NCBI RefSeq assembly: GCF_963259705.1
Contig: NC_081849.1
Span: 51,308,093-51,372,092, forward strand
DNA from: Myotis daubentonii
Lineage: Eukaryota > Chordata > Mammalia > Chiroptera > Vespertilionidae
Direction: 5' to 3'
DNA length: 64,000 nt
Shown: positions 10,468 through 22,050 of the stretch, piece by piece
Layout of the letters: each line of letters starts with the position of its first letter
How positions within the stretch are numbered: the first letter of the stretch is position 1
Position numbers and translations under genes: made by a program
The notes under the pieces: generated by a model
Database searches by the model: none
What the model was told of the DNA's origin: nothing
Seen by the model: only the letters and a program-made list of their open reading frames with translations

Positions 10468-10499
10468 CTATGAACAACTGTAAACCTACTTTTGCATAT

Positions 10500-11180
10500 A
10501 TATATATATTTCCTACATAGGAAATTGCCTCTTTCATAGGTCAGAAATGATTAAATATGACTTATTCTATTATTTTGTCAGTTTTATTTACATTAATTAA
10601 TTCATCTGAAACTTACTAGCATATGATGAGGTAGAGAGCTCCTGATTTTTTAAAAAATTGTTAACTAATTATTTCAATACCATTTTTTCATTACTGATTT
10701 AAAATACCTCCTTTATCATACACTATGGTATAGTGTAAGATCAGTGTCTGAATTTCAAGTTCTGTTCCATTGTTCTATTTGGTTTGGCTCAGCACCATAT
10801 GTTTATAACCTTGTAGCTTTACAAAATATTTAAGTTATTAATCTAAGACTGTTCTGGCAACTCTTAATGTTTTTTTCCTTGAGTATAAATTTATTAATTT
10901 AAGGACAGTGGACATAATTGCCCAGGATTTTTTAGTTTGCCTTTTAGGTCCCCTAGTGAAGTTTTATAGTTTTCTTCAGAATTTTATTCCTTCTTAAGTA
11001 TTTCCCTAGGTATCTAATATTTTTGTTACTATTCTACTTAGACGCTTCCTTAAAACTTCTTAGCCTATATATATGAAAGCTTTTGGTTTTTTAAAGCATC
11101 TTTAAAATCTGGCTCTGTTCTTAGATTCCTTATTTTGGATGATTTTTCACTTGACTCTTGAGTTTTTTAAATAACCATAA
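10500..11180 (-). mobile_element. Old L1 (L1M-type) ORF2 fragment, antisense
   Basis: TTCTGTTCCATTGTTCTATT, then ACCTTGTAGCTTTACAAAAT and TTCCCTAGGTATCTAATATT are diverged versions of antisense L1 ORF2 text. It is heavily mutated and non-coding. Confidence 0.7.
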
Positions 11181-11429
11181 TAATATGCAAAGAACTTTTT
11201 TATTTTTAATAATTATGGATGTTTTATTATATTTTGTTGCTTATAGTGCTTTATAATAACAGTATCCTGACCATCCATTAAAAAGCAATAATACAATAGA
11301 GTGTAACATAATTAATGCAGTAAATCTTGTAAAAATATTATTACAATATTTCAGAGTCAAATAAAATTGCTTCCATAGAGGATCAGCAATTTAAAACTAA
11401 CTACTATTGTTCTGGTTTTTTAGTTCAGT

Positions 11430-11725
11430 ATGTACTGGCCAGCATATAGCCACTAACATTAAACCATTGAGCGCTTGAAATGTGACAAGTCCACATTGAG
11501 ATGTGCTTTAATTATAAAATTAATAACTGATTTCAAGGTATTAGCACAACTGAAAAGAATGATTTCATTAGCAATTTAAAAAATATTACAAAATATTTTT
11601 AAAAATAATATGGATTTATTCAGTAAGATTAAATTACATTAAATTAATTTCACCTACTTTTACTTTTTAAATGTGGCTATTAGAAAATATTAAACTACAG
11701 TATGTGGTTCATATATACTTATTGT
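11430..11725 (-). mobile_element. Old hAT-type DNA transposon fragment (same family as 43350-43560)
   Basis: TAGCCACTAACATTAAACC, GCGCTTGAAATGTGACAAGT and TTTTTAAATGTGGCTATTAG match the well-known placental 'tagccacatgtggct' non-autonomous DNA element. I do not assign an exact family name. Confidence 0.6.
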
Positions 11726-12324
11726 ACAGAGGTAATCACAAGTTGACTTACAGTTTACTTTTCATATTTGTTTCTATTATGTTCCCTCAAGCTTTAAAAA
11801 GTAGGCACCAGATAATATTTCAGTGCCTTCATAGTTGTCCAAGATTTCACAGTATTTCAAAGGAAAAGTTGAGAATCAGGCCAGAGAAAATACAATGAAT
11901 AATTTCTTGATAATTTTTAAGCATTGTAAGCTGCATACTTCCAAACATAAATTATTAAATGTTCAATTTAGTAGGTCAATATGAATCTTCTGTGCTAACT
12001 TACCAGACTGTCTTTCTCCTTGGGTCCTTGCAAAGACATTAGATAGGATCCCAATTTTGTTGGAGTCACCAGAAACATTCTCCAGATACAAGTTCTGATC
12101 CCCAAGTGACCTGTGATTGTTTAATTCTATGACCAGGTGTTTTTTTTTTTCCAGTTTTCTATATTTTTATGTGTTTTCATTCTTGTTTGTTGTATTTTTA
12201 TTTTGTTTTGTTTTAAACTTGTTCTCATACCAACTGTATTAGGAATGTATGAGAATTACGTAAGTGTGAATGAAGGTTTAAACTCTGACTTACTGAGGGC
12301 CACCTGAATGTGATTGTTCTATCA

Positions 12325-12505
12325 ATAATAGCTGACATTTATTGAGCATATATTATAGGCAAAGCATAGTCCTAAGCATTTCATGCACATTATCTCCTTT
12401 AACCATCTTTTGCAGATGGGGAAATTGATGCTTATAAAGATTTAATAACTTGCCAATGTCATACACCAGTAGGCAAAATTTGGATTCAAACCTAGGTTTG
12501 ACTCA
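12325..12505 (-). mobile_element. MIR SINE, antisense
   Basis: ACATTTATTGAGCATATATT, then TCATGCACATTATCTCC, GCAGATGGGGAAATTGATG and TTGGATTCAAACCTAGG follow the reverse MIR consensus in order. Confidence 0.88.
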
Positions 12506-12976
12506 AAACTTCCTCTCCTACTATTTGGGTTAATGTGTAGATGAAGTATTAGATTGCAGACACATAATAGGCAAGGCTTTCTAGTTACTGAATGTTCTGA
12601 AGGCACCTTTCTGGAGCTCAGCCAAACGAAAATTGATAGTGAGAAAATTATGAAGAGAAAGCAAAACTTGAAGAAATAGAGCTTTATCCTTTGTATTGAA
12701 AAAAGTCTCAGGATTTTTTTTCTGCTGAAACACTATAGAGTAAGAGAATATTATTTCAATTTGAAATGCTTTAGCAATTTCATATTTGGTTTTAAATCAT
12801 TAGGAACTTTAAAAAATCCTTTCTTCCAGGTCTAATAAATTAGATGCCTCTTTAAACCTTGCCAGCTTTAATTACTGGATTCTGTTAAAATTAGTGTTTC
12901 CTTTATCACTTTGTGCGTACTGTATTTTAACAATGTGCTACTTATTTAATAATGTCTGTTTCCTTTACTTTTTTAG

Positions 12977-13162
12977 GGTCCTGGTTGCTGTTCTGATCTT
13001 GCAGTTTCTTTTCACTATGTTGATCCTACAACCATGTATGAGTTAGAATACCTCGTTTATCATCTTCGTCCATATGGGTATTTATACAGATATCAACCTG
13101 CCTTACCTGAAAATATACGGAAGGAAATAAGTCAAGCATACAAAAATGAAGATCCAAAGTAA
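12977..13162 (+). CDS. C1GALT1: C1GALT1 coding exon C: C-terminal part of the catalytic domain (residues 297-357)
   Basis: The acceptor is CTTTTTTAG just before 12977. The exon opens in phase 0 with GPGCCSD, which follows directly on PPVE of exon B. It then has the conserved SFHYVD and [15 protein letters not shown] segments that close the T-synthase fold. It ends in a Lys/Glu/Asn-rich tail and a TAA at 13160-13162. The total is 357 residues, against 363 for the human enzyme as I recall it. After the stop, the next reading frame holds a K-x-G-x-P-stop remnant like the usual mammalian end, so a one-base loss in the AAAG/TAAAA run has probably moved the stop forward. The missing tail is outside the known catalytic motifs, so activity is expected to survive. 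Confidence 0.95.
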   Translation, partial: GPGCCSDLAVSFHYVDPTTMYELEYLVYHLRPYGYLYRYQPALPENIRKEISQAYKNEDPK

Positions 13163-13790
13163 AATTTGGGAAACCTTGAAAGAAAAGCATAAATGAACAG
13201 AGGTAAAATGTCTAACATTGCACTGAAGAAGAACTTCTGCATTTCTGATGTAGAACACTGGAAGCCCAGTGAAGAATTCTAAACGAACATTCCGTATTAG
13301 AAATCTTTCATATGAATGCCTATAAACTGAAGCTTTAATAAGCTGTGAAGTCTGTTAAAATGTGTTTTGATACAGTAATATATATATATGAAAAACTTGT
13401 GTTTTTATAATGTTGGTAAGGCGGAGGGGCTAAAAAGATTTTGTTGCCTGTTTCTGACCACATGTATTATTTTCACTGGGAAGTTAAAACAGTTGCTAAA
13501 ACTACACTGTACCATATTAATAACACACACATGATGCTAAACAGATCTGCCTTAAAATTTTAGAAGGAAGTATTGTTGTTCAGTGTTGTTTATAAACTCA
13601 AGACATGAATTTATATTCACAGTATGGTATAAATGAACCCCTCCTATCCCAATACATACCTGTGTATAGTTTGGGCTAATCTAAATTTTGCTGTGACTAT
13701 TTAAAATTGGCAATATTTCAGAAGAAGAAGGTAGAATAAGAATGGCACTCATCCTAATGCGCATTAATAAAACCACATTTTGAAATGATC
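13163..13790 (+). other. C1GALT1: C1GALT1 3' UTR (minimal form)
   Basis: Non-coding sequence follows the TAA and is AT-rich, with no recognisable transposon until a Tigger1 remnant starts at 13847. An AATAAA lies at 13766-13771, so transcripts could end around 13785-13800. Further AATAAA strings occur downstream (near 14152, and inside old repeats at about 15490), so longer 3' UTR forms are possible. Confidence 0.6.
13766..13771 (+). terminator. Candidate polyadenylation signal AATAAA of C1GALT1
   Basis: Canonical hexamer about 600 nt past the stop codon, followed by a T/G-containing stretch. It is the first canonical signal outside a known repeat in the 3' UTR. Use of this site is inferred, not shown. 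Confidence 0.5.
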
Positions 13791-13846
13791 ATGGACCTTG
13801 ATTATAATATATATATATACTTGGTTCTAATTAATAGTTAACCGTA

Positions 13847-14012
13847 TAGGCATACCTCGTTTTATTGCTTTATGTGCTTCACAGATGTTGCGCCTTTTAC
13901 AAGGCAAGAAAAAATTTTCTCTCAAGAAAAAAAAAAGATAACGACTCGCTTTATTGCGACACTTTATCGTGGTGGTCTGGAACTGAAACCGCAATATATC
14001 TAAGGTACTATG
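13847..14012 (+). mobile_element. Tigger1 (Tc1/mariner) internally deleted remnant
   Basis: The left end AGGCATACCTCGTTTTATTG and the right part GCTTTATTGCGACACTTTAT, then GCAATATATCTAAGGTA are the two Tigger1 ends. The interior is lost. It lies just downstream of the C1GALT1 poly(A) signal. Confidence 0.85.
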
Positions 14013-14535
14013 CTGAGTCGCCATTGTCTCTTCTAAATATGTTTAACCATTCTTGGATACCATTTTCAACTATTAATATTTACTCAAAGCTTTAAAGCAT
14101 TTGATTAAATATTTTGTTCCCATATTTACCCATTGTTAATTATGGGTAACTAATAAATAGTAACTTTAATGCTGCTTGGGGAATGTTTTTTGATATCACT
14201 GCCACTCAGGAATTACTAAGCTACACTTTTAATTGATCATTTAAAACTCTTTCCAACTACATAATTATAGTTTTTTTCATTCTTATCCTGTTGAGAGATA
14301 AGAACTTGTTTTGTGCCTTTCATAACTTCTTTAAAGCCGTTTTAAAATTCATTTTTAGGATCTAAGGTGGTTATTAATTACACTGGCAAAATAATTTGAA
14401 TGCAAGATTTTGACCAGAATTAATTAAAAACATTAGAAAATGCACAATGCTTAAACAAGCTGAAATATGTCAGGTATTAAAAGACAAAATACTTATTTTA
14501 TGAATCAATATCTAAATTTGATGCTGATTTATGTA

Positions 14536-14632
14536 CAGGGTGGGGCAAAAGTAGGTATACAGGTGTTCATATAGAAAATAATACAATAATTAATAAATAA
14601 TACAAGAATAAATGCTATTTTGTCCCATCCTC
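14536..14632. mobile_element. Mariner-like MITE with TA duplication
   Basis: CAGGGTGGGGCAAAAGTAGG at the left pairs with the complement of CTATTTTGTCCCATCCTC at the right. TA flanks both sides (14534-14535 and 14633-14634). It is related to the element split at 9331-10495. Confidence 0.8.
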
Positions 14633-14639
14633 TATTTGG

Positions 14640-15274
14640 GGATGATTGTATTGCCGATAGATAATTCCAGTTGAGCAGAATACCCATTTAAGACTGTCAT
14701 CAAAAACACATTCATGAATATTTTGTTCTTATTTTAGTGACCCTCTATTTAAAGAGTTTCTGGAAGGGAAAAAAAAATTGGTTTTTGTTATCTTTAGCAT
14801 ATTACCTGAGTGTATCATAACAATATTTTACAGACTTTCTGTAAGATTATCGTAAATGGTACAACTGATTTATATTTCTCTTATGTTTATCATGCTAATT
14901 TCACATGGCTGTCACACCATTGACTCTGCTGTTTAGCTAAATAGTTTATATTTATTGTGCCAAAACATGTCAAAACTATGACCTCTTTAGATGGTATATT
15001 TGAGAGAATGTTCATCTTAGTGGCCAATTATGGATACTATGTCTATGTAGTGAAAACTCACACCAATTTTTACCTATTAAATTGTTTTTTATTGTTTTCA
15101 TGATGGTCATCTGCCAAAATTTTAAGGCATTCACTCTGTTCTTGAACAGCTCTTCACTTTGGTGTGGATATGAATTTATCTGAGTCCATATTTGCTACTT
15201 TTCTGTACTAGAAGTATAGTTTATTATAAACATCCAAAAACCTTAAAATTTACTCAAAGGAAATGAACATTGTG
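14640..15274. other. Intergenic, nothing recognised
   Basis: AT-rich sequence with no repeat match or coding signal that I can support. Long C1GALT1 3' UTR forms could reach here. Confidence 0.5.
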
Positions 15275-15510
15275 ATAAATCCTGGGGTCCTGAGTTAGAC
15301 TACCTGGGTTTAAATTCTTGCTTCATCACTTACTAGTTTTGTAACCTTGAGCAATTTCCTTAATCTCTCTGTGCCTCAATTTCCTCATCTGTAAATTAGG
15401 GACAATAACACTACCTACCTCACAGGAATTTTATGAGGATTAAATGAGTGAATATATGTATGGCTTTTAGAATACTGTCTGGCCCAGAGTATGAAGCAAT
15501 AAATATAAGG
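15275..15510 (+). mobile_element. MIR SINE, near full length
   Basis: TAGACTACCTGGGTTTAAAT, TCATCACTTACTAGTTTTGT, TGCCTCAATTTCCTCATCTG and GAGGATTAAATGAGTGAATA follow the MIR consensus through to AATAAATATA. Confidence 0.92.
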
Positions 15511-15624
15511 TTTTAGTCTGTTAACTTGGAGTGTAAATATTTGTTTCAAATGAATGAAAAATTGCTTTAATCAAATCAGATATTGAAGGAAATATTTTAT
15601 TCATTTCTTTTAATAGCTAGTTTT

Positions 15625-15835
15625 TATCTGATGCATATTATATCAATTACTGTGCTTAGATACTCTTTGTACATTAGTGTTAATCCTCACAAATTGGATG
15701 CTATTCCCATATTATGGATGTGAAAACTGAGGCTCAGAGTTAAAGTACATTTTCCACTGTCACAAAGCTAATAAGTAATAGCTGGGATTTCTACTCAAAG
15801 CCTATGTGTTCTTTGTACCATATCAGCCCAGAGGC
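15625..15835 (-). mobile_element. MIR SINE, antisense
   Basis: TTAATCCTCACAAATTGGAT, GTGAAAACTGAGGCTCAGAG and AATAGCTGGGATTTCTACTC match reverse MIR. Confidence 0.88.
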
Positions 15836-15899
15836 TAGTCATTTAGCATTTTTTCCATTTTTACTTACTGACATGTGATACATTGGCCAATAATAGTAA

Positions 15900-16260
15900 A
15901 ATTAACCAACTTGTCTTGATGCTTCTCAGATTGTGGTTTTTATATTCTTACCTGGGAGCTTGTTAAAACACCCGTTTCAAGACCCCAAGCCCAGAAATTC
16001 TGAATCTAGCATGGGGCCCAGGACTATTTTTCATTCTTACTAGATACCCTTAGACTGTGGTTCTTAAAGTGTGGTCTAAATCTACAATGTATCAGTATCA
16101 TTTGGGAAATTGTTGGAAATGCCATCTCCTGGACCTTGCTCATACCTACTGGAGGCTAGAGTTATGTTTAACCAAGCCCTCCGGGTGAGGCTTATTCATC
16201 CCAGTTTGAGAACCTAATAAGCTCTATGTGATTCTGATGCAGGTGATCCTTGGGACATAC
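15900..16260. mobile_element. Two MER5-type (hAT-Charlie) elements, adjoining
   Basis: About 15920-16035: TCTCAGATTGTGG, CCTGGGAGCTTGTTAAAACA and AAATTCTGAATCTAGCATGG. About 16050-16260: TTCTTAAAGTGTGGTCTAAA, GGGAAATTGTTGGAAATGCC, CAAGCCCTCCGGGTGA and GTTTGAGAACC. Both follow the MER5A/B order. Confidence 0.75.
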
Positions 16261-17073
16261 TAAGGATTGACTGCAGTGCAAGTAAAGTATCTTTCAAAGA
16301 TTTAGATAAGGCATTTTTAAAGTAAGTGTAGTCCAATATTACACTATATTAAATGTAAAAGACTTTAAAGCTGATTTAAAGGGTCAGTGGATCATTTATT
16401 TTGGCAAAATTCTTTAGTTTCTTCAGAGTGACTAACATCAGGACCTACACAGTAAAATCTATAATTCTTTGAGTTTAGGAATTTCACATTAGTGCAGGAA
16501 GGATTCATTAAGTAGTACTAATTCATTAAAAACATCCTAAATGAGTGTCATCCCAAATGCCCACTGTTGTTAATAAAAATGTTTAAATAGAGATAGCAAA
16601 ATACTTTACAATATTCATAATGGGTTGGGGTTTTTTTTGCTAATTTTGACACTATCAAAATTTCATTACTTTTAAGAATCAGTTGACTGTCCTACATGAC
16701 CTTAAAAATGATAAAAGTACATAAAAACAGATTTCATGATAATACTGACTTATATTTTAAATTAAGATCTCTGTCATTTGGATAAATGATTTTAATGTGG
16801 CCTCTCCATAACAGTATGCTTATATTTTCAATTGGGAAGTTCATAGATGATGCGAAGCAGATTGTTGTCCCAGAGTTAAATTAATTGTTTTTAGATACCT
16901 TAAATTTCAGAGGAGCATTTGTTACTATAAGAAGATTAGAAAATAAGTCACTGACCAGTTTTGAATATTTTTTGAAATATGGTTATTGGATTTGGGCATT
17001 TAATTTGCTAACTGATTATTTTCATAATTGTTTTTGAGTGTTAATTTTTCACTTCCTTGAGCCTCTCAAACTG

Positions 17074-17143
17074 CAGTGTCCCCAAAAAATGTATACACAC
17101 TTTTTTGGAATTAGTAATTATTACATTTTTGGGGGGACATCCT
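17074..17143. mobile_element. Very short mariner-like MITE (almost only terminal repeats)
   Basis: AGTGTCCCCAAAAAATGTAT at the left pairs with the complement of ATTTTTGGGGGGACATCCT at the right. The element is about 70 bases. It belongs to the same family as 46428-46554. Confidence 0.7.
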
Positions 17144-18279
17144 ATATATTACCAGCTTGAAGATTGAAAATCCCTCACTTGATTGATTCGATAAAATCTG
17201 TCCTTTTATTCTCCATTTAAATTTTCAGTTTAGAGTATTATGTCTTTGACAGTTTCTGCTTCTTTGTATTGATTGCCCTTTCTTTATTTTCTAAAACTAT
17301 TCTCCATTTTCTAACTACTCTTCCTCCCACCCCGCCAACTACTCTTAATATTGCCTTCACAAGGTTAATTAGCTGTTATTAGTGATTAGAATTTGCATTG
17401 CTTATTGATAATTTATACCTATTAACTTTAAGTTTCCCTATGAGTTTAGAAGTAAAAATCTGTCTAAGAATAATGTCTGCTGGCTCTCAGAATATTGCCC
17501 TACTTAAAAGTCTACAATTTTAAACTAATTCTAGATATATAATTATTAAATGAAGTAAAGTTATTTATATTCCACCTCACCCCTTTCTCAAAACAAACCA
17601 AAAAACTCATTTGCCTGATTTCTCTACTTTATAGTAGGCCTGACAGAAACATACTTAATAAATCTGGGGGATAACCTGTGGTTTAATTTATGCTAAATGT
17701 AACTTTTCTTTAAAATTACTTATGTTTATATAATTACTTATGTTGAAATAGAAATTTTAATACAGATTAGACTAAGAAATTTTACCGATTCTCTATAGAG
17801 AAACCAACCTAAAACTAGTGTTCTATTTCAACTTCTTTACCTCTCTAGTTTTCAGTTTATATCAGTTCAGTTTAAATAACTTTGCAGGGTCCTGCAAATT
17901 AATAATTCATATAAGGTATGTTATTAGAGGGAAACTAATCTTACTGCTAAGCAGTGTGCTATATTACACAGTGAATGTTTGTGTTTTGGAATTTAAAAAC
18001 AATGTAAGGTAATAGTGTCATGAATGGTTTAACAATGTCTGGTGACTTGCTTATTTTAAGTGATCACCGATAAGTCAGAGAAATGTATTTTTAAATATGT
18101 TTTTTAAAGTGCCTTCTGAACATTTTTAAATAATGGATTTAAACAATTGAGTAAAATAAATTACCATGTTTAAAGCTGTTTCATCTGATTATTTTTAACT
18201 TATGTAAAAGTTGCAGGAGAAACTCGTCCTCTGGGTAATTTGGGAGTTATTTTATAGAAAATATTAATTTAAATTGTGA

Positions 18280-18330
18280 TAGGGATCCTGGGATGCGAAG
18301 GCCAACTCTCTGATCACTGGGCCAGGGCTG
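18280..18330 (-). mobile_element. VES SINE head fragment, antisense
   Basis: GATGCGAAGGCCAACTCTCT and CACTGGGCCAGGGCTG match the reversed tRNA-like head; body and tail are missing. Confidence 0.55.
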
Positions 18331-21300
18331 AATGAGACATTTTACATATGGCAAAAGGCATATGAAGTTCTTTGCTCCTACTATGTAAAAACATCTTTCC
18401 ACCTTTGCTTATTCTATGTATGTGAAGGCTCCCTGAAATGTAATCTATAGTCCAAAAACTTGTGTTTTGAGGAACATTTCATCCAGAGCTCAGGTCTATT
18501 GATTTAAGTCAGTCTGGGACTTTTAAAATAGGAATAAAAATTGACGTGCCTCTTCCTAAGCAAATGATTACAAATGTTCATAAGGCCCTTGAGTCTAGCC
18601 TATCTGCTTCCATTTTCAGTAACCTGCTACCCTATATGTTCGTTATTAGTGCATATGTGCATATGTGTACATTTGGATTAAACAGCTTTAGAAAAGCTAA
18701 GTAGTTTCCCAGTTAGTTATATTTAGTTGTGTCACTAATTGATAAGTCATTAGAGAAGGGGTTTATTTATCTAAACATGCAGATTTACCACCTATTTCAA
18801 GTTTTCCTAAGGTATAGTCCAGCGATACGAGATTATTACTGAGTTTATCTTCTTGCTAAACATATTTTCTATCTCAAACATATTTTACATCAGATTTTAT
18901 AACACGGACAATATAGATTATCCAAATAGAAATTGCTTTAGTGTTTAAGACTGAATGAACATTTAACAACTACCGTTAAGTTCAGCGACATTGACACTCT
19001 CCAAATAAATCTGTCACTATTAATAACACATGGAAGTAAACTTCGTTTTGCTGTGAGTTTGACTTGTTACTAATAAATGAATTTAGTATTGCTGCCTAGA
19101 ATTTTACTATTATTTATGAAAAGCTGACATAAGTGGAACCATTTTAAAATAGAGCTAGGGTAGCCATTCCAGAGGAACTGCTCTGTATGTCTTACTACTC
19201 AACATTTGGAATGTTTGAGCTGGGAAAAACAACCTTTGGACTGGGCCAAACCAGCATTGTATTTCAAACAACTGTTTGCAAAGTTAACAGGAAAGCAGAC
19301 ATCCTGATTATCCACTAAAAATTAAAGACATATTTTAGAATTAGCACCACCATGTATATCTATTGAATAACTTTTGCACCTATAGAAATTCCTTCCTTCT
19401 ACTCATGTAGTTATTTCCCTTTCCTTTCTCAAGAAAAAACAAAAAACAAAACAAAAAACACGCTTGCCTTCACTCCTCATCAGTATACCACTTGTTTGGG
19501 CTTCTGCCAGTATCAGTGCTTCTGCCTGTATCAGTGCTTCTTCCCAGACAGGTATTCTTTTTTATCTCAAATTAACACTTGTTGCCTCTCTCTTTGACCT
19601 TTTATTTTTAATGAACAGATTCTTAAAATTATCTTTGTGTTGAATCATTTCTTCTGCCAAAAGAACCACCAATTGTTTGTGCTGGTGTTACTCGTATTCT
19701 GTTATTGATGCTTGTTTTTACAGGACTGAAAATTTGTCCAGGTTCTTTATACTCTCTGATATATTGCCTCTGGATAGTGCAGTTGAATACAGCTGCTTAC
19801 TTTGCAATAATGAAATACTCATTGTCTCTTTTTAGGCAGTTCCTTAGGATATAAGCTATTTGGGCTCTTTATTGAATGTCTAATGGAAGATTAACAGTAC
19901 TTCCAAGTTCTGACTTTTGTTAGCTTCAAATCTTTCTTCATAGAACTTACTCTAAACTGCATTGTCTTTCCTCCTTCTATACCTGTAACACTACAAACAT
20001 ACTCCTGGTAGCATTTAAGTTAAATTCACTTTCCATTAATTTTGCTGTTGTTAGATTGTAGAGGAATGGTGATAATATCCAGAAAGTAGTTTAAAGAGAA
20101 GCAATGATTCAACTTTTTGTTTAGTTCTATACAAGGCTGTCTTTCTGTATTTGTACTATTCAGTGGTGTATGTGTGTCAGAAATAGATAGGAGTAGAAAG
20201 CTATGGTTATTTTAATCATTAGATTTATCTTTAATTAAAACGATTGCTTTTTTATACTAATTAGGTTTATATAATAAGTAATTGTATTTGATGAGGTGAC
20301 AGTAACTATGTGTTTAGAATAATTTGGCATAGATTGTTTATAAAAAAGTAATTTTTACAAACCTACTTGCCTGGTTGAATTTCCCCTCACTTTTTGCCTT
20401 TGAGTTTCTAGCTCTTTCTGAATTCCCTATTCTTGTATTCTTTCATCCCATGTTTTTCCTTTCTTCTCATTGGCAGTAATTCTTATTTAAGATTTTTTAT
20501 TGCCCCACTTTCTATCAGATGTTTCGAAGACTTTAAAGAATTACTTATCTTTTAAGAATTTTAATTCCCTCTCATCAGCTGAACAAACTTTCTTGGAATT
20601 AACTGAAAGGAGAAGGAAGAGACAGGACTTCAAGAATGCACGCCAGTATAATCCTAGAATCTCCTCTTCCTTTGGAAATGTTTCTTTCTAGAACTTACCC
20701 AACGAAAATATGGGTACATTTTTAAATACTTGAAAACCAGTAGGAATCTGCCTTACTATTATTAACCCTAAATTGATGTCATCTTGTTTGGCAAAAGTGG
20801 TGAGTGAAGTTTTGAATGGCACTCCTTGTGGCTGAGGATAGCTCTTAGGAACAGAATCACAAATATTTTTCTACTTTGTGAAAAGTAAGGCAGAGGATTC
20901 TCCTGTGCTTTGCTGTTGCCTCCTGGTACATAATTGTGCACTGGGTACTGCCATCTTCTGCTGTGACGTGTATATGGCTTTGGAGGAGGGGCTTCTCTTC
21001 TCTAATTACCACAGCACAACAGAGACCAGACTTCAGGAGTGTTCCAGAATAACAGAAGGAAAGTTCCATAGAATAATTAATGAGAGCTGCCCAGACACAG
21101 TGGGATTCTCTTGCCTCTCACCAAGCTGTTTTTTCTTTAGCATCTGTTTCCAAGGCACCAGAAGTAGCTGACCTACCCCCGACTAGAAGCATTCTGGGTA
21201 CCACCACATGTTTAGAGTCTGAGCTAAATTGACATATTCCCTAAGAAAAATGAAGATCTCCCTTCACCCAGTCTGAAGCTGTTACTCCTCACTTCCTTCT

Positions 21301-21889
21301 GGAAAACTGACCCTTCCCCTGGGAAACTGACAGTGGAAATATGTACTCTCTTCAGAGAAGTGTGGTCTGGATTTGTGGCCCCAATAAGAAAATCGCCCAA
21401 AAAGTCTGACATCAGTATATTTCAGGAAGTCTGAATTGTTTGTGCTTAAGTAGATCACACACGGAGCAGCACCAGCCCAAAGCAGGTGAGGCTGCACCAG
21501 ACTCACTGCTGTGCCTGTTCCATCTTACTGCATTAGGGTTTCAGACATAGCAGAGGCTCCAGCTTCAGCCATGGTCACCTCGCTACAACACTAGTCAGCT
21601 TTGAAACTTAACAGAAGGATACTTTATAATATCATTTTTTATTATGTTCTTTTTTTAAAATTAGCTACTTTTAAATCAGTCACCACCCTCTTTAACATTT
21701 TGAAAGTGCGAGCAGAAAAAGAGTTTGGAAATAAGTGAATGACCTCTATTTTCTTAGTTATCCTAAATTAGAATTGTGACCACCTATTTCTTAGATCCTT
21801 AAGTAATCATGATAGTTGGTATTATTTTTCCATCTGAAAGTCTCCTAATCTTTACCAGGTTAGACCTTCATTTCATGTTTTATTGTCCT

Positions 21890-22050
21890 TAGACCCTCTT
21901 AGACTACTAAATCCTCACATTTACCAAATGGAAAACTATTCAGAGGTCGAGTGACTCAGTGAGGATAAGTGAAGCGGAACTGAGTGGTGAAATTTAACCT
22001 GAATCTGAAGTTTCAAAACATGTCCATATCCAGTGTTCTTTATCATACAC
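21890..22050 (-). mobile_element. Probable MIR fragment, antisense
   Basis: AATCCTCACATTTACCAAAT, then GTCGAGTGACTCAGTGAG and the following GAACTGAGTGG region fit a diverged reverse MIR. Confidence 0.45.

Larger units (their letters stand above)
9331..10495. mobile_element. Mariner-like short inverted-repeat element, split by a composite Helitron
   Basis: The left terminal repeat GCAAAAATAGGTTTACAGTT at 9338-9357 pairs with the complement of AACTGTAAACCTACTTTTGC at 10476-10495 (19 of 20 positions). Without the inserted Helitron (9403-10467) only about 100 bases remain, typical of a MITE. A related element with a TA duplication is at 14536. Confidence 0.8.
6272..12976 (+). other. C1GALT1 intron between coding exons B and C
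   Basis: Donor GTAAGT and acceptor CTTTTTTAG. It is packed with repeats (L2, MIR, L1M, tandem Helitrons, SINE pair, mariner-like element with composite Helitron, hAT and MIR). The stretches 8790-9330, 11730-12320 and 12510-12976 show no recognised element. A short AC dinucleotide run lies at 9313-9326. Confidence 0.9.
1851..13790 (+). other. C1GALT1: C1GALT1 gene span (coding exons and 3' UTR; upstream exon outside window)
   Basis: T-synthase adds galactose in beta-1,3 linkage from UDP-Gal to GalNAc-O-Ser/Thr (Tn antigen), making core 1 O-glycans in the Golgi. Mammalian T-synthase needs the ER chaperone Cosmc (C1GALT1C1), which is not in this window. Seen here: three coding exons of 220, 668 and 186 nt (stop included). 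Phases agree: exon A ends after one base of a codon, exon B ends on a codon boundary. The sum is 1074 nt, or 357 residues plus stop. Introns are about 3.5 and 6.7 kb and full of transposons. A 17-nt 5' UTR piece precedes the ATG after a TTTCTTACAG acceptor, so at least one non-coding 5' exon and the promoter lie upstream of position 1. The three-coding-exon layout matches the human gene as I know it. The gene appears intact apart from a shortened C terminus. Confidence 0.95.

Noticed and set aside
13377..13391. TATATATATATG as a promoter element
   Set aside because: Simple AT repeat in the 3' UTR with no transcription start evidence.
20878..21171. 97-codon open frame in a more even-composition stretch
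   Set aside because: No homology recognised, an overlapping minus-strand frame of 70 codons exists and no neighbouring exon signals were found.
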